The notes below the pieces were generated by a model. That model was given only the letters and a program-made list of their open reading frames with translations. It had not been told where the DNA came from and ran no database searches. A stretch of DNA of 64,000 bases, from assembly GCF_003337355.1 (NCBI RefSeq), contig NZ_QPJW01000004.1:1-64000 (forward strand), read 5' to 3'. Below are positions 32,828 through 41,793 of this stretch, piece by piece. Each line of letters opens with the position of its first letter. The stretch's first letter is position 1. This stretch comes from Fontibacillus phaseoli (GTDB lineage: Bacteria > Bacillota > Bacilli > Paenibacillales > Paenibacillaceae). The translations under genes were made by a program, and so were the position numbers.

Positions 32828-35143
32828 CTATTTCTTATGCGCTCTCCGATATTGGGCCGGAGTTATTCCGTACGTCTTTTTAAAAACAGAGTAAAAGGTA
32901 TTCAACGAGGAAAACCCATAATTTTGGATGATCGGCTCGATCGGCGAATCGGAAACCAGCAGTTCCCGGCATATAAGATCCAGCCGTCTCTCCGAAATCG
33001 TATCGGTGATCGATCGGTTCGTCTCCGCTTTATATAAGCTGCGCAAATAGTTCACGGACAACCCCAACTCATCGGCCAGCATTTTGGAGGAGAGATTGGG
33101 ATCATTGAGCCGTTCCCCGATCAGACGTTCCACCTGCTCGATCAACACCGCATTTCTGGACAGGCTGCGGGTAGCCGCGATGTCCTCCAGCGTTTTATCC
33201 AGTAGTTTTTCCATCCAGCGGGCCACATTTTCGAGCGTCTCCAACCTAATAATCTGATTTTCGAGCGAAGTCAGCCCCCATGAGCTGGGCAGAGGCTGAT
33301 GAAACTGATCCTGCATCAGCCGGCGCATGTCGCTAAATAAAGTGATCAACGACATTTTACACTCAAAATAGGGCAGGTCCCTCAATGTTTCTACGGCAAA
33401 AGCCATGATCTGCAGTACAGTATCCCGGTTCCCTTTCTGGATCGCTTGCGCCATTTGACGCTCCTTCTCCAGCGGAAGATGGAACAGCACGCCGGGAGCG
33501 CCGGACAACTCGTTCTTTAGAATCAACGCCCCGTGTCCAAACCGGAATCGCTCCTGCGTCAATTCGTAGGTTTCCAAATATCCCTCGTGCATGTCGGTCA
33601 GGTTATAGAGCGTTCTGCCCCAGGCTATGCTCGTTCCAATCGACAAGTACTGTTGCAGAAGATCCTGCGATCCGCGCAGCTTCTCCGCGAAATCGGGGGA
33701 AGATGCTGCCGCGGACAGTACTACGGCGATATGGTCGTTCCCCATATCGACCGTTTGCAGTCGGTGATCCGAGGCTTGCAGCGACTCCCGAACAATATTC
33801 GCCATTGCGAAGCGGAGCAGACGGCGATCTTTCTCCGAATACGTCTCCGTAAACTCCGGAAAGCGGTCTATCCGAAAGATTGCAACGGACAAATTTTCTT
33901 CCGGAAGATCAATCTCCCACTCCTTGAAATGTCGGCGGACTTCAGCGGGAGAGCGGGCTTCATCCCCCAAAAATTCGCGCAGAAACCGCTCCCTGCCGAG
34001 GATTTTGTTATGCCGCCACTGCTCGGTCAATTCATCGATCTGTTCCTTTTGGGCCGTAAAGACGCTGGATAAATAATCAAGTTCGTCCCTCGACTTCCGA
34101 TCCCCGAGCTGCTCGGCCCGATACTGCCGCATGACGCTGCCGACCAATTCCTGAATGGGGGAATACACCCGTTTGGAGATCAGGATGATGACCGTCAGCG
34201 AAGCGAGGAATAAGACCAAAAACAAGAAGAGACTGACGTTGCGGAGTACGGAAATCCGGCCCAGAATGACAGCCTTCGGAATACTCTCAATGAACGTCCA
34301 GTCCTGAATCCCCTTAATTGAAGCCGTCGAGTAAACCATAAGCTGCTCGTCTTGGCCATGGGGTTTAAACAGCTCCCAGCCGCTCTTTCTTTGCTCCCCC
34401 TGATGGCCAAGCTCCGAAATCTGCTCGCTGCTAAGGCGGGCCGTGCTGAACACCTTTTCATTCCGGTCATTCAATACCGTCACCTGCCGATTCGGATAAT
34501 TCGAATTGTTTTGGAGCAGGTTCATTAATTTATCGGTATCCACATTCATGACGAAGGCGGAAATGGAGCTGCCCTTTTCATACAGCCTGACGATGGTGAT
34601 GACATCTTTGGCGGCCTCCCCGTTTAGGGGAAGCGTCAAAGTTCTGGGTAAGGGAACGGCCCGCTCCGCCAGCTTCGAATCGCGCAACCGCTTCAGGATA
34701 TCCTGATCATAAAAAGTAGCGGTGTCATTTACGCCTAGCCGGGAATCCACCACCGTGTCGGTGTAGTCGTTGATCAGGTAGACCGAATCGATCGCGGGGT
34801 TGGCGTTTTTGATCTCCCCTAATCGGCTCCATACCGTATAAGTCTCAAAATCCGTGTAATGATCCGAAAGCGCATACACCTTCAGCTCGCCGACGTTGCT
34901 TGAAGCATAGCTGTAATCCAGGGACCATTCCATCAGCCCGGCCGTATTTCGAGCGCTATTAAGCAGAAGCGATTCGGAATGGTCTCCGATTTCCTTCAGC
35001 AGCGTTTTTGAGGACTGCCAGTACAGCAGCAGAAAGGAGATGGCCAAGACAAGCACATTTGCGCCGACAAAATAAAAAATGATTTTCATATAGGTCGGAT
35101 GCTTCTTGAATGAGGCTAGGAGCGGAAAGCTGAATCTCGACAT
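32828..35143 (-). CDS. Membrane-anchored AraC-family regulator with dCache-like sensor
   Basis: 771 residues. Transmembrane segments at about 17-40 and 300-322 bracket an extracellular sensor of the Cache type (about 40-295). A HAMP-like stretch, a ~280-residue linker domain and a C-terminal AraC HTH (LSSKMLADELGLSVNYLRSLYKAETN...YGFSSLNTFYSVFKKTYGITPAQYRR) follow. Such one-component regulators sense an extracellular sugar and control a neighbouring ABC importer, here the divergent LplB/YtcP operon. The start at 35143 has GGGGG nearby; the frame extends to 35263 without a ribosome site. Confidence 0.88.
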   Translation of the reverse strand: MSRFSFPLLASFKKHPTYMKIIFYFVGANVLVLAISFLLLYWQSSKTLLKEIGDHSESLLLNSARNTAGLMEWSLDYSYASSNVGELKVYALSDHYTDFETYTVWSRLGEIKNANPAIDSVYLINDYTDTVVDSRLGVNDTATFYDQDILKRLRDSKLAERAVPLPRTLTLPLNGEAAKDVITIVRLYEKGSSISAFVMNVDTDKLMNLLQNNSNYPNRQVTVLNDRNEKVFSTARLSSEQISELGHQGEQRKSGWELFKPHGQDEQLMVYSTASIKGIQDWTFIESIPKAVILGRISVLRNVSLFLFLVLFLASLTVIILISKRVYSPIQELVGSVMRQYRAEQLGDRKSRDELDYLSSVFTAQKEQIDELTEQWRHNKILGRERFLREFLGDEARSPAEVRRHFKEWEIDLPEENLSVAIFRIDRFPEFTETYSEKDRRLLRFAMANIVRESLQASDHRLQTVDMGNDHIAVVLSAAASSPDFAEKLRGSQDLLQQYLSIGTSIAWGRTLYNLTDMHEGYLETYELTQERFRFGHGALILKNELSGAPGVLFHLPLEKERQMAQAIQKGNRDTVLQIMAFAVETLRDLPYFECKMSLITLFSDMRRLMQDQFHQPLPSSWGLTSLENQIIRLETLENVARWMEKLLDKTLEDIAATRSLSRNAVLIEQVERLIGERLNDPNLSSKMLADELGLSVNYLRSLYKAETNRSITDTISERRLDLICRELLVSDSPIEPIIQNYGFSSLNTFYSVFKKTYGITPAQYRRAHKK

Positions 35144-35419
35144 ACCGGTACCCCCGTTACTTATCTCTCTCTTTGTTAAGTGCAGATTTATTGTAGCATA
35201 TTGCGGGCTTCCGTCAGCAGAATCGTTCATTTTTGGAAAAGTGATGTTTTTGGGAAAATGCAAAATCCGTGCTTGCGGGAAGAATCCGAGTTTGCCGGAA
35301 TTGCCTTCCTAAAGGCAGGCTTGTTATGGTGACGACATCGGATCGCAGAAGCTGAAACACTGGAAACCGATATTTAAACTCACAACCGAATTTTGACACA
35401 CAAGGGGGTATTAGAAACC

Positions 35420-36358
35420 ATGCAGTACGATAGAAACAAAGGGAGAGGATCCAAGCTAAAACAAATCGCTCGAAATCCTTTCCTATACGCGATGGCCGTA
35501 CCTGGCCTGCTGTTTTTCCTCATATTCAGTTATCTTCCCATCTACGGGATCATAATTGCATTCAAGGACTACGACTTCTCCAAGGGGATTACGGGAAGCG
35601 AGTGGGTAGGCTTCAAAAACTTTGATTATTTCTTCACCTCGGATGACTTTTGGACCGTCCTGCGCAACACGTTGGTATTGAACGCGCTGTTTATCTTCTT
35701 TACGACAGTCGCCGCCGTGCTTATCGCGCTAATGTTCAATGAAATTCGCAATAAATATTTTAAGAGAATCTCGCAATCTCTCATCTTCCTGCCTTATTTC
35801 ATGTCCTGGATCGTGGTTGGGATGATTGTTCAGTCGATGTTCGGTGGGGAAGAGCCGATGATCAACGCTTGGCTGCAAAATATCGGTATGGAGCCGGTCA
35901 ACTGGATGTTCGAGTCGAAGTTGTGGCCCACAATCCTTACTGTGATTCGGGTATGGCAGGGAGCGGGATATCTCTCGATTATCTTCCTGGCGGCGATTAC
36001 CGGCATCTCGGAGGACTTATATGAGGCGGCCCGAATCGACGGAGCTTCCAAGCTGCAGATTATGTCCCGCATCACCCTGCCGTTGCTGGTGCCAACCATC
36101 ATGATTATGACGTTGCTTGCCGTAGGCCGGATCTTCAACGGGGATTTTGCTATGATCTATGCCATTATCGGGGACAACTCCCTGCTGTATCCAACAACCG
36201 ATGTTATCGATACCTTCGTGTTCCGCTCGATGAGACAATTACACGATTTTGGGATGTCCTCGGCGGTCGGGCTGTTCCAATCGGTGATGGGCCTGACTTT
36301 CGTGATCATCGCCAACTGGGTTACCCGCAAGTTATCTAAAGAATCCGCATTATTTTAG
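35420..36358 (+). CDS. ABC transporter permease, LplB type
   Basis: 312 residues with six predicted membrane helices and the inner-membrane permease loop EDLYEAARIDGASKLQIMSRITLPLL (EAA motif, about 208-233), which contacts the ATPase. ATG 35420 follows AAGGGGG; a TTG at 35393 is also open. With the next two genes it makes an oligosaccharide importer of the LplABC/YtcP class. No ATPase is encoded nearby, usual for this class, which shares an MsmX-type ATPase. Confidence 0.9.
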   Translation: MQYDRNKGRGSKLKQIARNPFLYAMAVPGLLFFLIFSYLPIYGIIIAFKDYDFSKGITGSEWVGFKNFDYFFTSDDFWTVLRNTLVLNALFIFFTTVAAVLIALMFNEIRNKYFKRISQSLIFLPYFMSWIVVGMIVQSMFGGEEPMINAWLQNIGMEPVNWMFESKLWPTILTVIRVWQGAGYLSIIFLAAITGISEDLYEAARIDGASKLQIMSRITLPLLVPTIMIMTLLAVGRIFNGDFAMIYAIIGDNSLLYPTTDVIDTFVFRSMRQLHDFGMSSAVGLFQSVMGLTFVIIANWVTRKLSKESALF

Positions 36359-36369
36359 GAGGCTAAACG

Positions 36370-37248
36370 ATGAGACAGAGTGTTTCGGACCGGATTTTTT
36401 CGGTGACCGCCTATACGATCATTCTATTGTTCACCATATTCTGTCTGTTCCCCTTCCTGCTGATGGTCATCGGTTCTTTTACCGATGAGGGCGAACTGAT
36501 CGCGCATGGGTATACCTTATTCCCGCAGAAGTTTTCTTTGGCCGCGTACAAGGCGGTACTCCAGTCGGATGTATTGTTTAGCGGCTATCAAGTGACAGTT
36601 CTGGTCACCGCCGTCGGGGCGGTAAGCGCGCTTTGCATTTCGGCCATGCTGGCCTACTCTTTAGCGAATAAGCGGAATGTCCTGAAGACGCCTTTCCTGC
36701 TCTTCTGCTATCTGCCCATGCTGTTCTCGGGAGGCATTATTCCATTCTATATCGTAGTCAGCCAGTGGCTGCATTTGCAAAATACCGTCTGGGTGCTTAT
36801 TCTTACAATGTTATGTCAGCCTTTTCTCGTATTTCTGCTGGTCAGCTTCTTCCGCACCGTTCCCGAAGAATTGGAGGAAGCCGCCCGGATCGACGGGGCG
36901 AACGAAGTGAGAATATTCTTTCAGATCATTCTGCCGATCTCAAAGCCGATCCTGGCTTCCGTCGGTCTGTTCTATGCCCTAAACTATTGGAATGACTGGT
37001 TTATGGGACTCATGTTTGTCGATAATGAAAAATTATTTCCGCTACAGTTGATTCTGCGGCGGATGGTATCCAATATGGAGGCTGCCAAAAACTTGATTCC
37101 TTCAGGCGCTGCTATCGCAGTCACGCCGCCGACTTACGGCGTTCGTATGGCGACGACCGTTCTGACGATCGGCCCCATCATCCTGTTGTACCCGATGCTG
37201 CAAAAATATTTTGTTAAAGGCCTCACGGTAGGGGCCGTGAAAGGGTAA
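36370..37248 (+). CDS. ABC transporter permease, YtcP/LplC type
   Basis: 292 residues, six predicted helices, EAA loop EELEEAARIDGANEVRIFFQIILPI (about 165-189). C-terminal TYGVRMATTVLTIGPIILLYPMLQKYFVKGLTVGAVKG is typical of YtcP-type carbohydrate permeases. It starts 11 bases after the LplB-type gene with AGGAGGCT. Confidence 0.92.
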   Translation: MRQSVSDRIFSVTAYTIILLFTIFCLFPFLLMVIGSFTDEGELIAHGYTLFPQKFSLAAYKAVLQSDVLFSGYQVTVLVTAVGAVSALCISAMLAYSLANKRNVLKTPFLLFCYLPMLFSGGIIPFYIVVSQWLHLQNTVWVLILTMLCQPFLVFLLVSFFRTVPEELEEAARIDGANEVRIFFQIILPISKPILASVGLFYALNYWNDWFMGLMFVDNEKLFPLQLILRRMVSNMEAAKNLIPSGAAIAVTPPTYGVRMATTVLTIGPIILLYPMLQKYFVKGLTVGAVKG

Positions 37249-37326
37249 CCGAAGATTCCGGCTTTAACCGGAATCTTCCGGTTAAGCATAGATGAATGAT
37301 TCATACTTAAAAGGGAGGATAACAAA

Positions 37327-38856
37327 ATGAAATTCAAAAAAATATTTGGCACGGCCATGGCTACGGTATTGGCCTCAGCGCTGCTGCTGGCTGGTTGCGG
37401 AGGCAACGGCGGGAAAGCAGAGCCAGGCAGCACCAATCCGGGTGCCGACTCCGCTTCCAACGCAGTGAAGAAAATCGTGGAGTTGAAGGCCTATCTTCCG
37501 GGGGATAAACCGGTGGGTTTCGATGAGGTGCTACAGGCCGTCAATGACAAATTAAAAACGGACAACGTCGGTGCCTCGCTGAATATCAACTTTCTCCCGT
37601 GGTCGGATTACGGAAACACGGTAGCGGTTAAAATGTCCGCCGGCGAGGATTTCGACATGTACCTGGATGCGCCATGGTTGTCTATGAACCAGATGATCGC
37701 CAGTAATTCGCTCCAAGCGTTGGACGCTATGGTAGAGGAGCGGCCGGAGCTGAAGGCATCCATTCCCGACGAAATGTGGGAATACAACAAATTCGGCGGC
37801 AAAATTATGGGCATTCCGCTCGGTACCACGCAAGGATCGGTATACGGCTTACTGATCCGCAAGGATTTGCGCGAGAAATACGGATTGCCCGAGCTGAAGA
37901 CGCTGGACGATCTGGAGAAGTTCTTCTATGCGGTCAAGGAAAACGAAAAGGACATCAAGCCATTTGTTATTAACGGGATCAAAGCGGACAAATTGCCGTT
38001 TATCCTGAGCGATTCCGCCAATATGTCGCAGGATGAAGTGCTCGAAATCGGCGTCAATATGTTCGCCTATTCCACCAAAGACAAGAAAGTCGTCGGACAA
38101 TGGGAGAGCCCTATGATCGCGGATGCTTTTGAACGCGTTACCAAGTACTATAAAGACGGCATATTGTCCAAAAACATCGCCCAGGAGCAAAATGCCGAAA
38201 CGTTGTTCAAACAGGGCAAATACGCCGCTACCTATTATGCGGCCGACGGTGTGGAAGGGCTGAAATATGCTGAGATGTTGAAGGATGGCAGCGACAAACT
38301 GGAGGTCTTCGTGCCGAACGGTGATCAAGCCAAGCCGTATACCGCCTTCCAACAATGGAATTTCCTTTGCGTTCCCGCTTCCTCGAAGCACGCCGACCTG
38401 GCTATGGATGTCATGAACTGGCTATCGATCAAAGAAAATCACGATTTGATGGAATACGGGGTCCAAGGGAAGGACTGGGAGCCTGTGGGCGATACGAGTT
38501 ATAAGGCGCTTTCGGGGTACTCCTTCCCGGGGTATACGCTGACTTGGCGTCCGACGCTCAACCGCACACCGGATACGATGACGGCGGACGACAAGAAGTG
38601 GTTCGATTTCTCCGCCGACCCGGCTAACTTTGCGCTTAGTCCGACTGCAGGGTTTACTTTTGACGCAGATAAAGTTAAAACCGAATATGCTAAAATCACG
38701 CCGTTCCACGACTCCGTGTTCCTGCCGCTTTGCCAGGGCTTGCTGTCGGCGGACAAAGGCAAGGCGATGCTGGAAGACAAAATCATGGGCGTGGGCGGTC
38801 AAAAGGTCATCGATGAAATTCAGGCCCAAATCGATGCTGTAATATCCGGCAAATAG
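37327..38856 (+). CDS. Extracellular oligosaccharide-binding lipoprotein
   Basis: 509 residues. Lipoprotein signal with lipobox LLLAGC (Cys at about residue 24), Gly/Ala/Ser linker, then a type 1 solute-binding fold (LKAYLPGDKPVGFDEVLQAVN...). The long length matches LplA/YtcQ binding proteins for oligosaccharides. It is the third gene of the operon, 78 bases after the second permease, and directly precedes the GH130 gene. Confidence 0.88.
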   Translation: MKFKKIFGTAMATVLASALLLAGCGGNGGKAEPGSTNPGADSASNAVKKIVELKAYLPGDKPVGFDEVLQAVNDKLKTDNVGASLNINFLPWSDYGNTVAVKMSAGEDFDMYLDAPWLSMNQMIASNSLQALDAMVEERPELKASIPDEMWEYNKFGGKIMGIPLGTTQGSVYGLLIRKDLREKYGLPELKTLDDLEKFFYAVKENEKDIKPFVINGIKADKLPFILSDSANMSQDEVLEIGVNMFAYSTKDKKVVGQWESPMIADAFERVTKYYKDGILSKNIAQEQNAETLFKQGKYAATYYAADGVEGLKYAEMLKDGSDKLEVFVPNGDQAKPYTAFQQWNFLCVPASSKHADLAMDVMNWLSIKENHDLMEYGVQGKDWEPVGDTSYKALSGYSFPGYTLTWRPTLNRTPDTMTADDKKWFDFSADPANFALSPTAGFTFDADKVKTEYAKITPFHDSVFLPLCQGLLSADKGKAMLEDKIMGVGGQKVIDEIQAQIDAVISGK

Positions 38857-38892
38857 CACCCTATATTCAGAATGGAAAGAGGTATTTTATCT

Positions 38893-39939
38893 ATGAATGT
38901 TATACGCTGCGCGCAAAATCCAGTGATCCGGGCGGAGGACGTTAAGCCGTCGCGCCCTGATTTCAAAGTACTGGGAGCGTTTAATGCCGGTGTCGCGAAA
39001 TATGAAGGCGAAACGATCTTGCTCCTTCGCGTAGCGGAAGCGCCGGTTTTGGACCGGCCGGGCGAGGTGCTTGTTCCCCGGTTAAACGAAGCGGGTACCG
39101 AGGTGATCGTGGAACGGTACGAGGAAACCGACCCGCGTTACGATTTCACCGATTCGCGCTTTGTGGCGGTCGACGGACAGGTAATCATGCTCACGTCCCT
39201 CTCCCATCTTCGCGTAGCGCGGAGCAAGGACGGCGTTCATTTCGACATTGATCCGCAGCCTGCCCTGTTTCCGGAGAACGCCTTGGAAGCATGGGGGATT
39301 GAAGATCCGCGCATAACGCAAATCGGGGATACTTATTATATTACTTACAGCTCTGCCTCGATTCGTGGCGTTGGAGCGGGTCTGGCGGAGACGAAGGATT
39401 TTGTCACGTTTAAACGGCACGGACTTATGCTGGCTCCCGAGAATAAAGACGTCATGTTGTTCCCGGAGAAAATAGACGGCAAATATTATACTCTGCACCG
39501 TCCGGTTCCGAAATCGTTCGGCGCTCCCGAGATGTGGATCGCCGAATCGCCCGATCTCTTGCATTGGGGTAACCATCGCTTTCTGATGGGCCTCAGCGAG
39601 CAAGGCTGGGATTCGGGGAGAATGGGCGGAGGCGCAGTTCCAATCCGTACGGAGCGTGGCTGGCTGGTGCTGTACCACGGGGCGGATGCCAAACATCGCT
39701 ATTGTATGGGGGCAGCGCTGCTCGATCTTGAAGATCCCGGAAAAGTCATCGCGCGATCGACACGCCCGTTTATGGAACCGGAAGCGGATTATGAGGTGAA
39801 CGGATTTTTCGGGGGCGTCGTATTCTCTTGCGGCGCGCTCCTGATCGGAGATACCGTCCGCATGTATTACGGAGCCGCTGACGAGGTGATGGCGGTGGCG
39901 GATATTCCGCTGGACGACATCTTTAGCACGCTATCATAA
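38893..39939 (+). CDS. Glycoside hydrolase family 130 (beta-mannoside phosphorylase or mannosidase)
   Basis: 348 residues. Five-bladed beta-propeller typical of GH130: NPVIRAEDVKPSRPDFKVLGAFNAG, RVAEAPVLDRPGEV, WGIEDPRITQIGDTYYITYSS (conserved Glu-Asp-Pro with the catalytic Asp), LHRPVPKSFGAPEMWIAESPDL. The family mostly phosphorolyses beta-mannosides; some members hydrolyse beta-1,2-mannan. Which applies here cannot be decided by eye. As the last gene of the importer operon it suggests a manno-oligosaccharide cargo. ATG 38893 follows GAAAGAGGT; an upstream in-frame ATG at 38872 lacks a good site. Confidence 0.87.
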   Translation: MNVIRCAQNPVIRAEDVKPSRPDFKVLGAFNAGVAKYEGETILLLRVAEAPVLDRPGEVLVPRLNEAGTEVIVERYEETDPRYDFTDSRFVAVDGQVIMLTSLSHLRVARSKDGVHFDIDPQPALFPENALEAWGIEDPRITQIGDTYYITYSSASIRGVGAGLAETKDFVTFKRHGLMLAPENKDVMLFPEKIDGKYYTLHRPVPKSFGAPEMWIAESPDLLHWGNHRFLMGLSEQGWDSGRMGGGAVPIRTERGWLVLYHGADAKHRYCMGAALLDLEDPGKVIARSTRPFMEPEADYEVNGFFGGVVFSCGALLIGDTVRMYYGAADEVMAVADIPLDDIFSTLS

Positions 39940-39964
39940 GCTCATTGTGCGCCCCTCCATATTG

Positions 39965-39997
39965 CAAGCCCCCGGTTCAAGAGAACCGGGGGCTTGC
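39965..39997 (+). terminator. Terminator of the GH130 operon
   Basis: 14-bp stem CAAGCCCCCGGTTC...AGAACCGGGGGCTTG. The T-tract is poor, but the stem is very stable. Confidence 0.7.
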
Positions 39998-40147
39998 TGC
40001 TTCCAATAGGCTCAAGCTGTCCTTTTCTGCTTTTCCCCTTCTGCATCCAGGTGGACGCCCATGGACGGACCCGCATGGCCCGATCGGGCCGATCGGATTG
40101 AACCGGCTAATCATCGAGAGGCCGGTTGATCCACACAGGAAACCAAT

Positions 40148-40334
40148 TCTAACGGCCACCAGAGACCTTAATGAAGCAAAAATAACCGGTATAAAAATCT
40201 AACGGCCACCACAGCCCTTAATTTGTCCGAAAAGCCATGAGGAAGGCCAAATTCCGGGGATTAGCGTCTCCTGTGTCCGTTAGCTTGCCGGGATCTCCGA
40301 TTCGGAGCAGATAAGGTCTCCTGTGTCCGTTAGA
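40148..40334. repeat. Four copies of a ~23-bp intergenic repeat in two inverted pairs
   Basis: Two direct copies, TCTAACGGCCACCAGAGACC (from 40148) and TCTAACGGCCACCACAGCCC (from 40198), are followed by two inverted copies (40261-40283 and 40311-40334) whose complement reads CTAACGGACACAGGAGAC. Both pairs are spaced exactly 50 bp apart. No reading frame runs through them. They resemble short dispersed intergenic repeats I recall from Paenibacillus genomes. Apart from them I see no gene between 39940 and 40540. Confidence 0.8.
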
Positions 40335-40540
40335 ATTTTTCGGCGGAGTAAGAGCAGGCGCTCCCCTATCTAATTTTTTCATATTTTCAGCATTTCAGCA
40401 GGATTGAATAGGGGAATAGGGAGAGTATAAACCATATAAATTTCTATCATGATCCTCTGGTACAAGCAGAGGTTTTTTCAATTCCATGTTATGTAATTTG
40501 ATTCATAAACAAACAACAATGGCCCTAAAGGAGCAGCGAA

Positions 40541-40857
40541 CATGAAAATCGGTGAAGGGCTGCTTGTTGCGGAAAAGCAAGGCTCCCAGTACAGGTTTAC
40601 GGAAGAGGATAGCGGAGATCTCGAAGAGATCAGGAACCGGTCCGGCTCGAGCAATTGAAATTCCAAGAGATCGATGAACATATAAGGAAGCGGATCCGTG
40701 AGCTGTAGGCTTAGTTCTGTTGGGGCTTCTGACTTATGGGGATCAATGGGATGTCTTGTTTTCGGAAATGGAAACCAAAGTTGAGGTGGATGTGAGGGTG
40801 CTGCGCACCGGCCTTACCAATCAAACGATAAAAACCAGCGAGGTGGGTCGGGAATGA
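40541..40857 (+). pseudogene. Ger(x)C-type spore germination protein, C-terminal remnant
   Basis: Pieces in different frames read MKIGEGLLVAEKQGSQYRF, then LKFQEIDEHIRKRIREL, then LLTYGDQWDVLFSEMETKVEVDVRVLRTGL. The last part matches the C-terminal domain of GerKC/GerAC-like lipoproteins. There are several stops and frame changes and the start is gone. It directly precedes a broken gerB-like gene, keeping the A-C-B order of a gerK-type operon. Confidence 0.6.
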
Positions 40858-41660
40858 CGCAGATTTCGAAGTATGAGATGTTTGCGCTGTTAGCGTTGTA
40901 TTAATTGGGAACGACGGTCATATTCGGCTTTGCTTCAGAAGCAGGGCGGGATGCATGGCTGGCTTCGGCGATTTCCGCGGTGCTTGGTGCTTGCCTTATG
41001 CTGGTTTATCTGTTCATTTTTAAGGCGACCGGAGGTCTGACTCTCGTAGAGTGGTTCCCGTCGGTATTTGGAAAATGGTGGGGCACGCTTTTTTCCTGGC
41101 TTTTCCGCTGCTGTTTATTTATAATGCCGCTCGCATCATCAGCGACATACGGTTTCTTTTTCCGATAACCATTCTTAAACGTACCCCCGATTGGATTATC
41201 GGGATTACTTTTTTATGCGTGGACCTCCAGCACGTTTCATTTTGCCAATCTGCTTCCCGTTGCCGGCGAGGGCTGGGGGCGGATCTTGAAAACCGTCTGG
41301 CCGCTCGGCCTTATGCAGACGTACGGGGAGAGCATCGAATTTGCGGTGATATGGGGCTATGTAAGCGAGAAAAAAGGCTTGGCGCTCTGGACCGCCGGCG
41401 GAACGCTCGTAGCCGGATTCAGCATTGCATTGATGGACTTGCTCGTGGTTTCCGGCATGGGAGAAGCGGTATTCCAACAAATGATGTATCCGGGGTTTGC
41501 CCTGTTGAAGCTGTCCAATATGAATTATCTGGATAACCTGGATGCGATCGGCATCATTTACTTGGTGGTGAACGCATTCATTAAAATGTCGCTGCATCTT
41601 TTTACGGCCGCGGTCTGTTTGCGCGATCTTGTCGGGGGGAAGGTACAAAGAACCGGAAAG
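40855..41660 (+). pseudogene. GerAB/GerKB-family spore germination permease, degenerate
   Basis: ATG 40855 opens MTQISKYEMFALLALY and meets a TAA at 40903. The same frame continues as LGTTVIFGFASEAGRDAW...LTLVEWFPSVFGKW. The frame is lost near 41090-41170, and recognisable sequence resumes as KTVWPLGLMQTYGESIEFAVIWGYVSE and LDNLDAIGIIYLVVNAFIKMSLH. These are helices 1-4 and the later half of GerAB-type permeases. An in-frame stop plus at least two frameshifts make it non-functional. Confidence 0.8.
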
Positions 41661-41793
41661 GGAAAGATTAAGCCCGCCCCTCTTTCGGTTCTTTTCTGTA
41701 TCCATCGGTTCAAATTTGAAATTCAGCCTAATAAAATCTATGATAGATTGTCGATATATAAATTGGTTGAGAGGAATGCGAAGGAGGAACCAG

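Noticed and set aside
34195..34470. Minus-strand frame inside the membrane AraC regulator
   Set aside because: Shadow frame of the real gene with no ribosome site.
40148..40334. Repeats as a CRISPR array
   Set aside because: Only four diverged copies in two orientations, and no Cas genes in the window.
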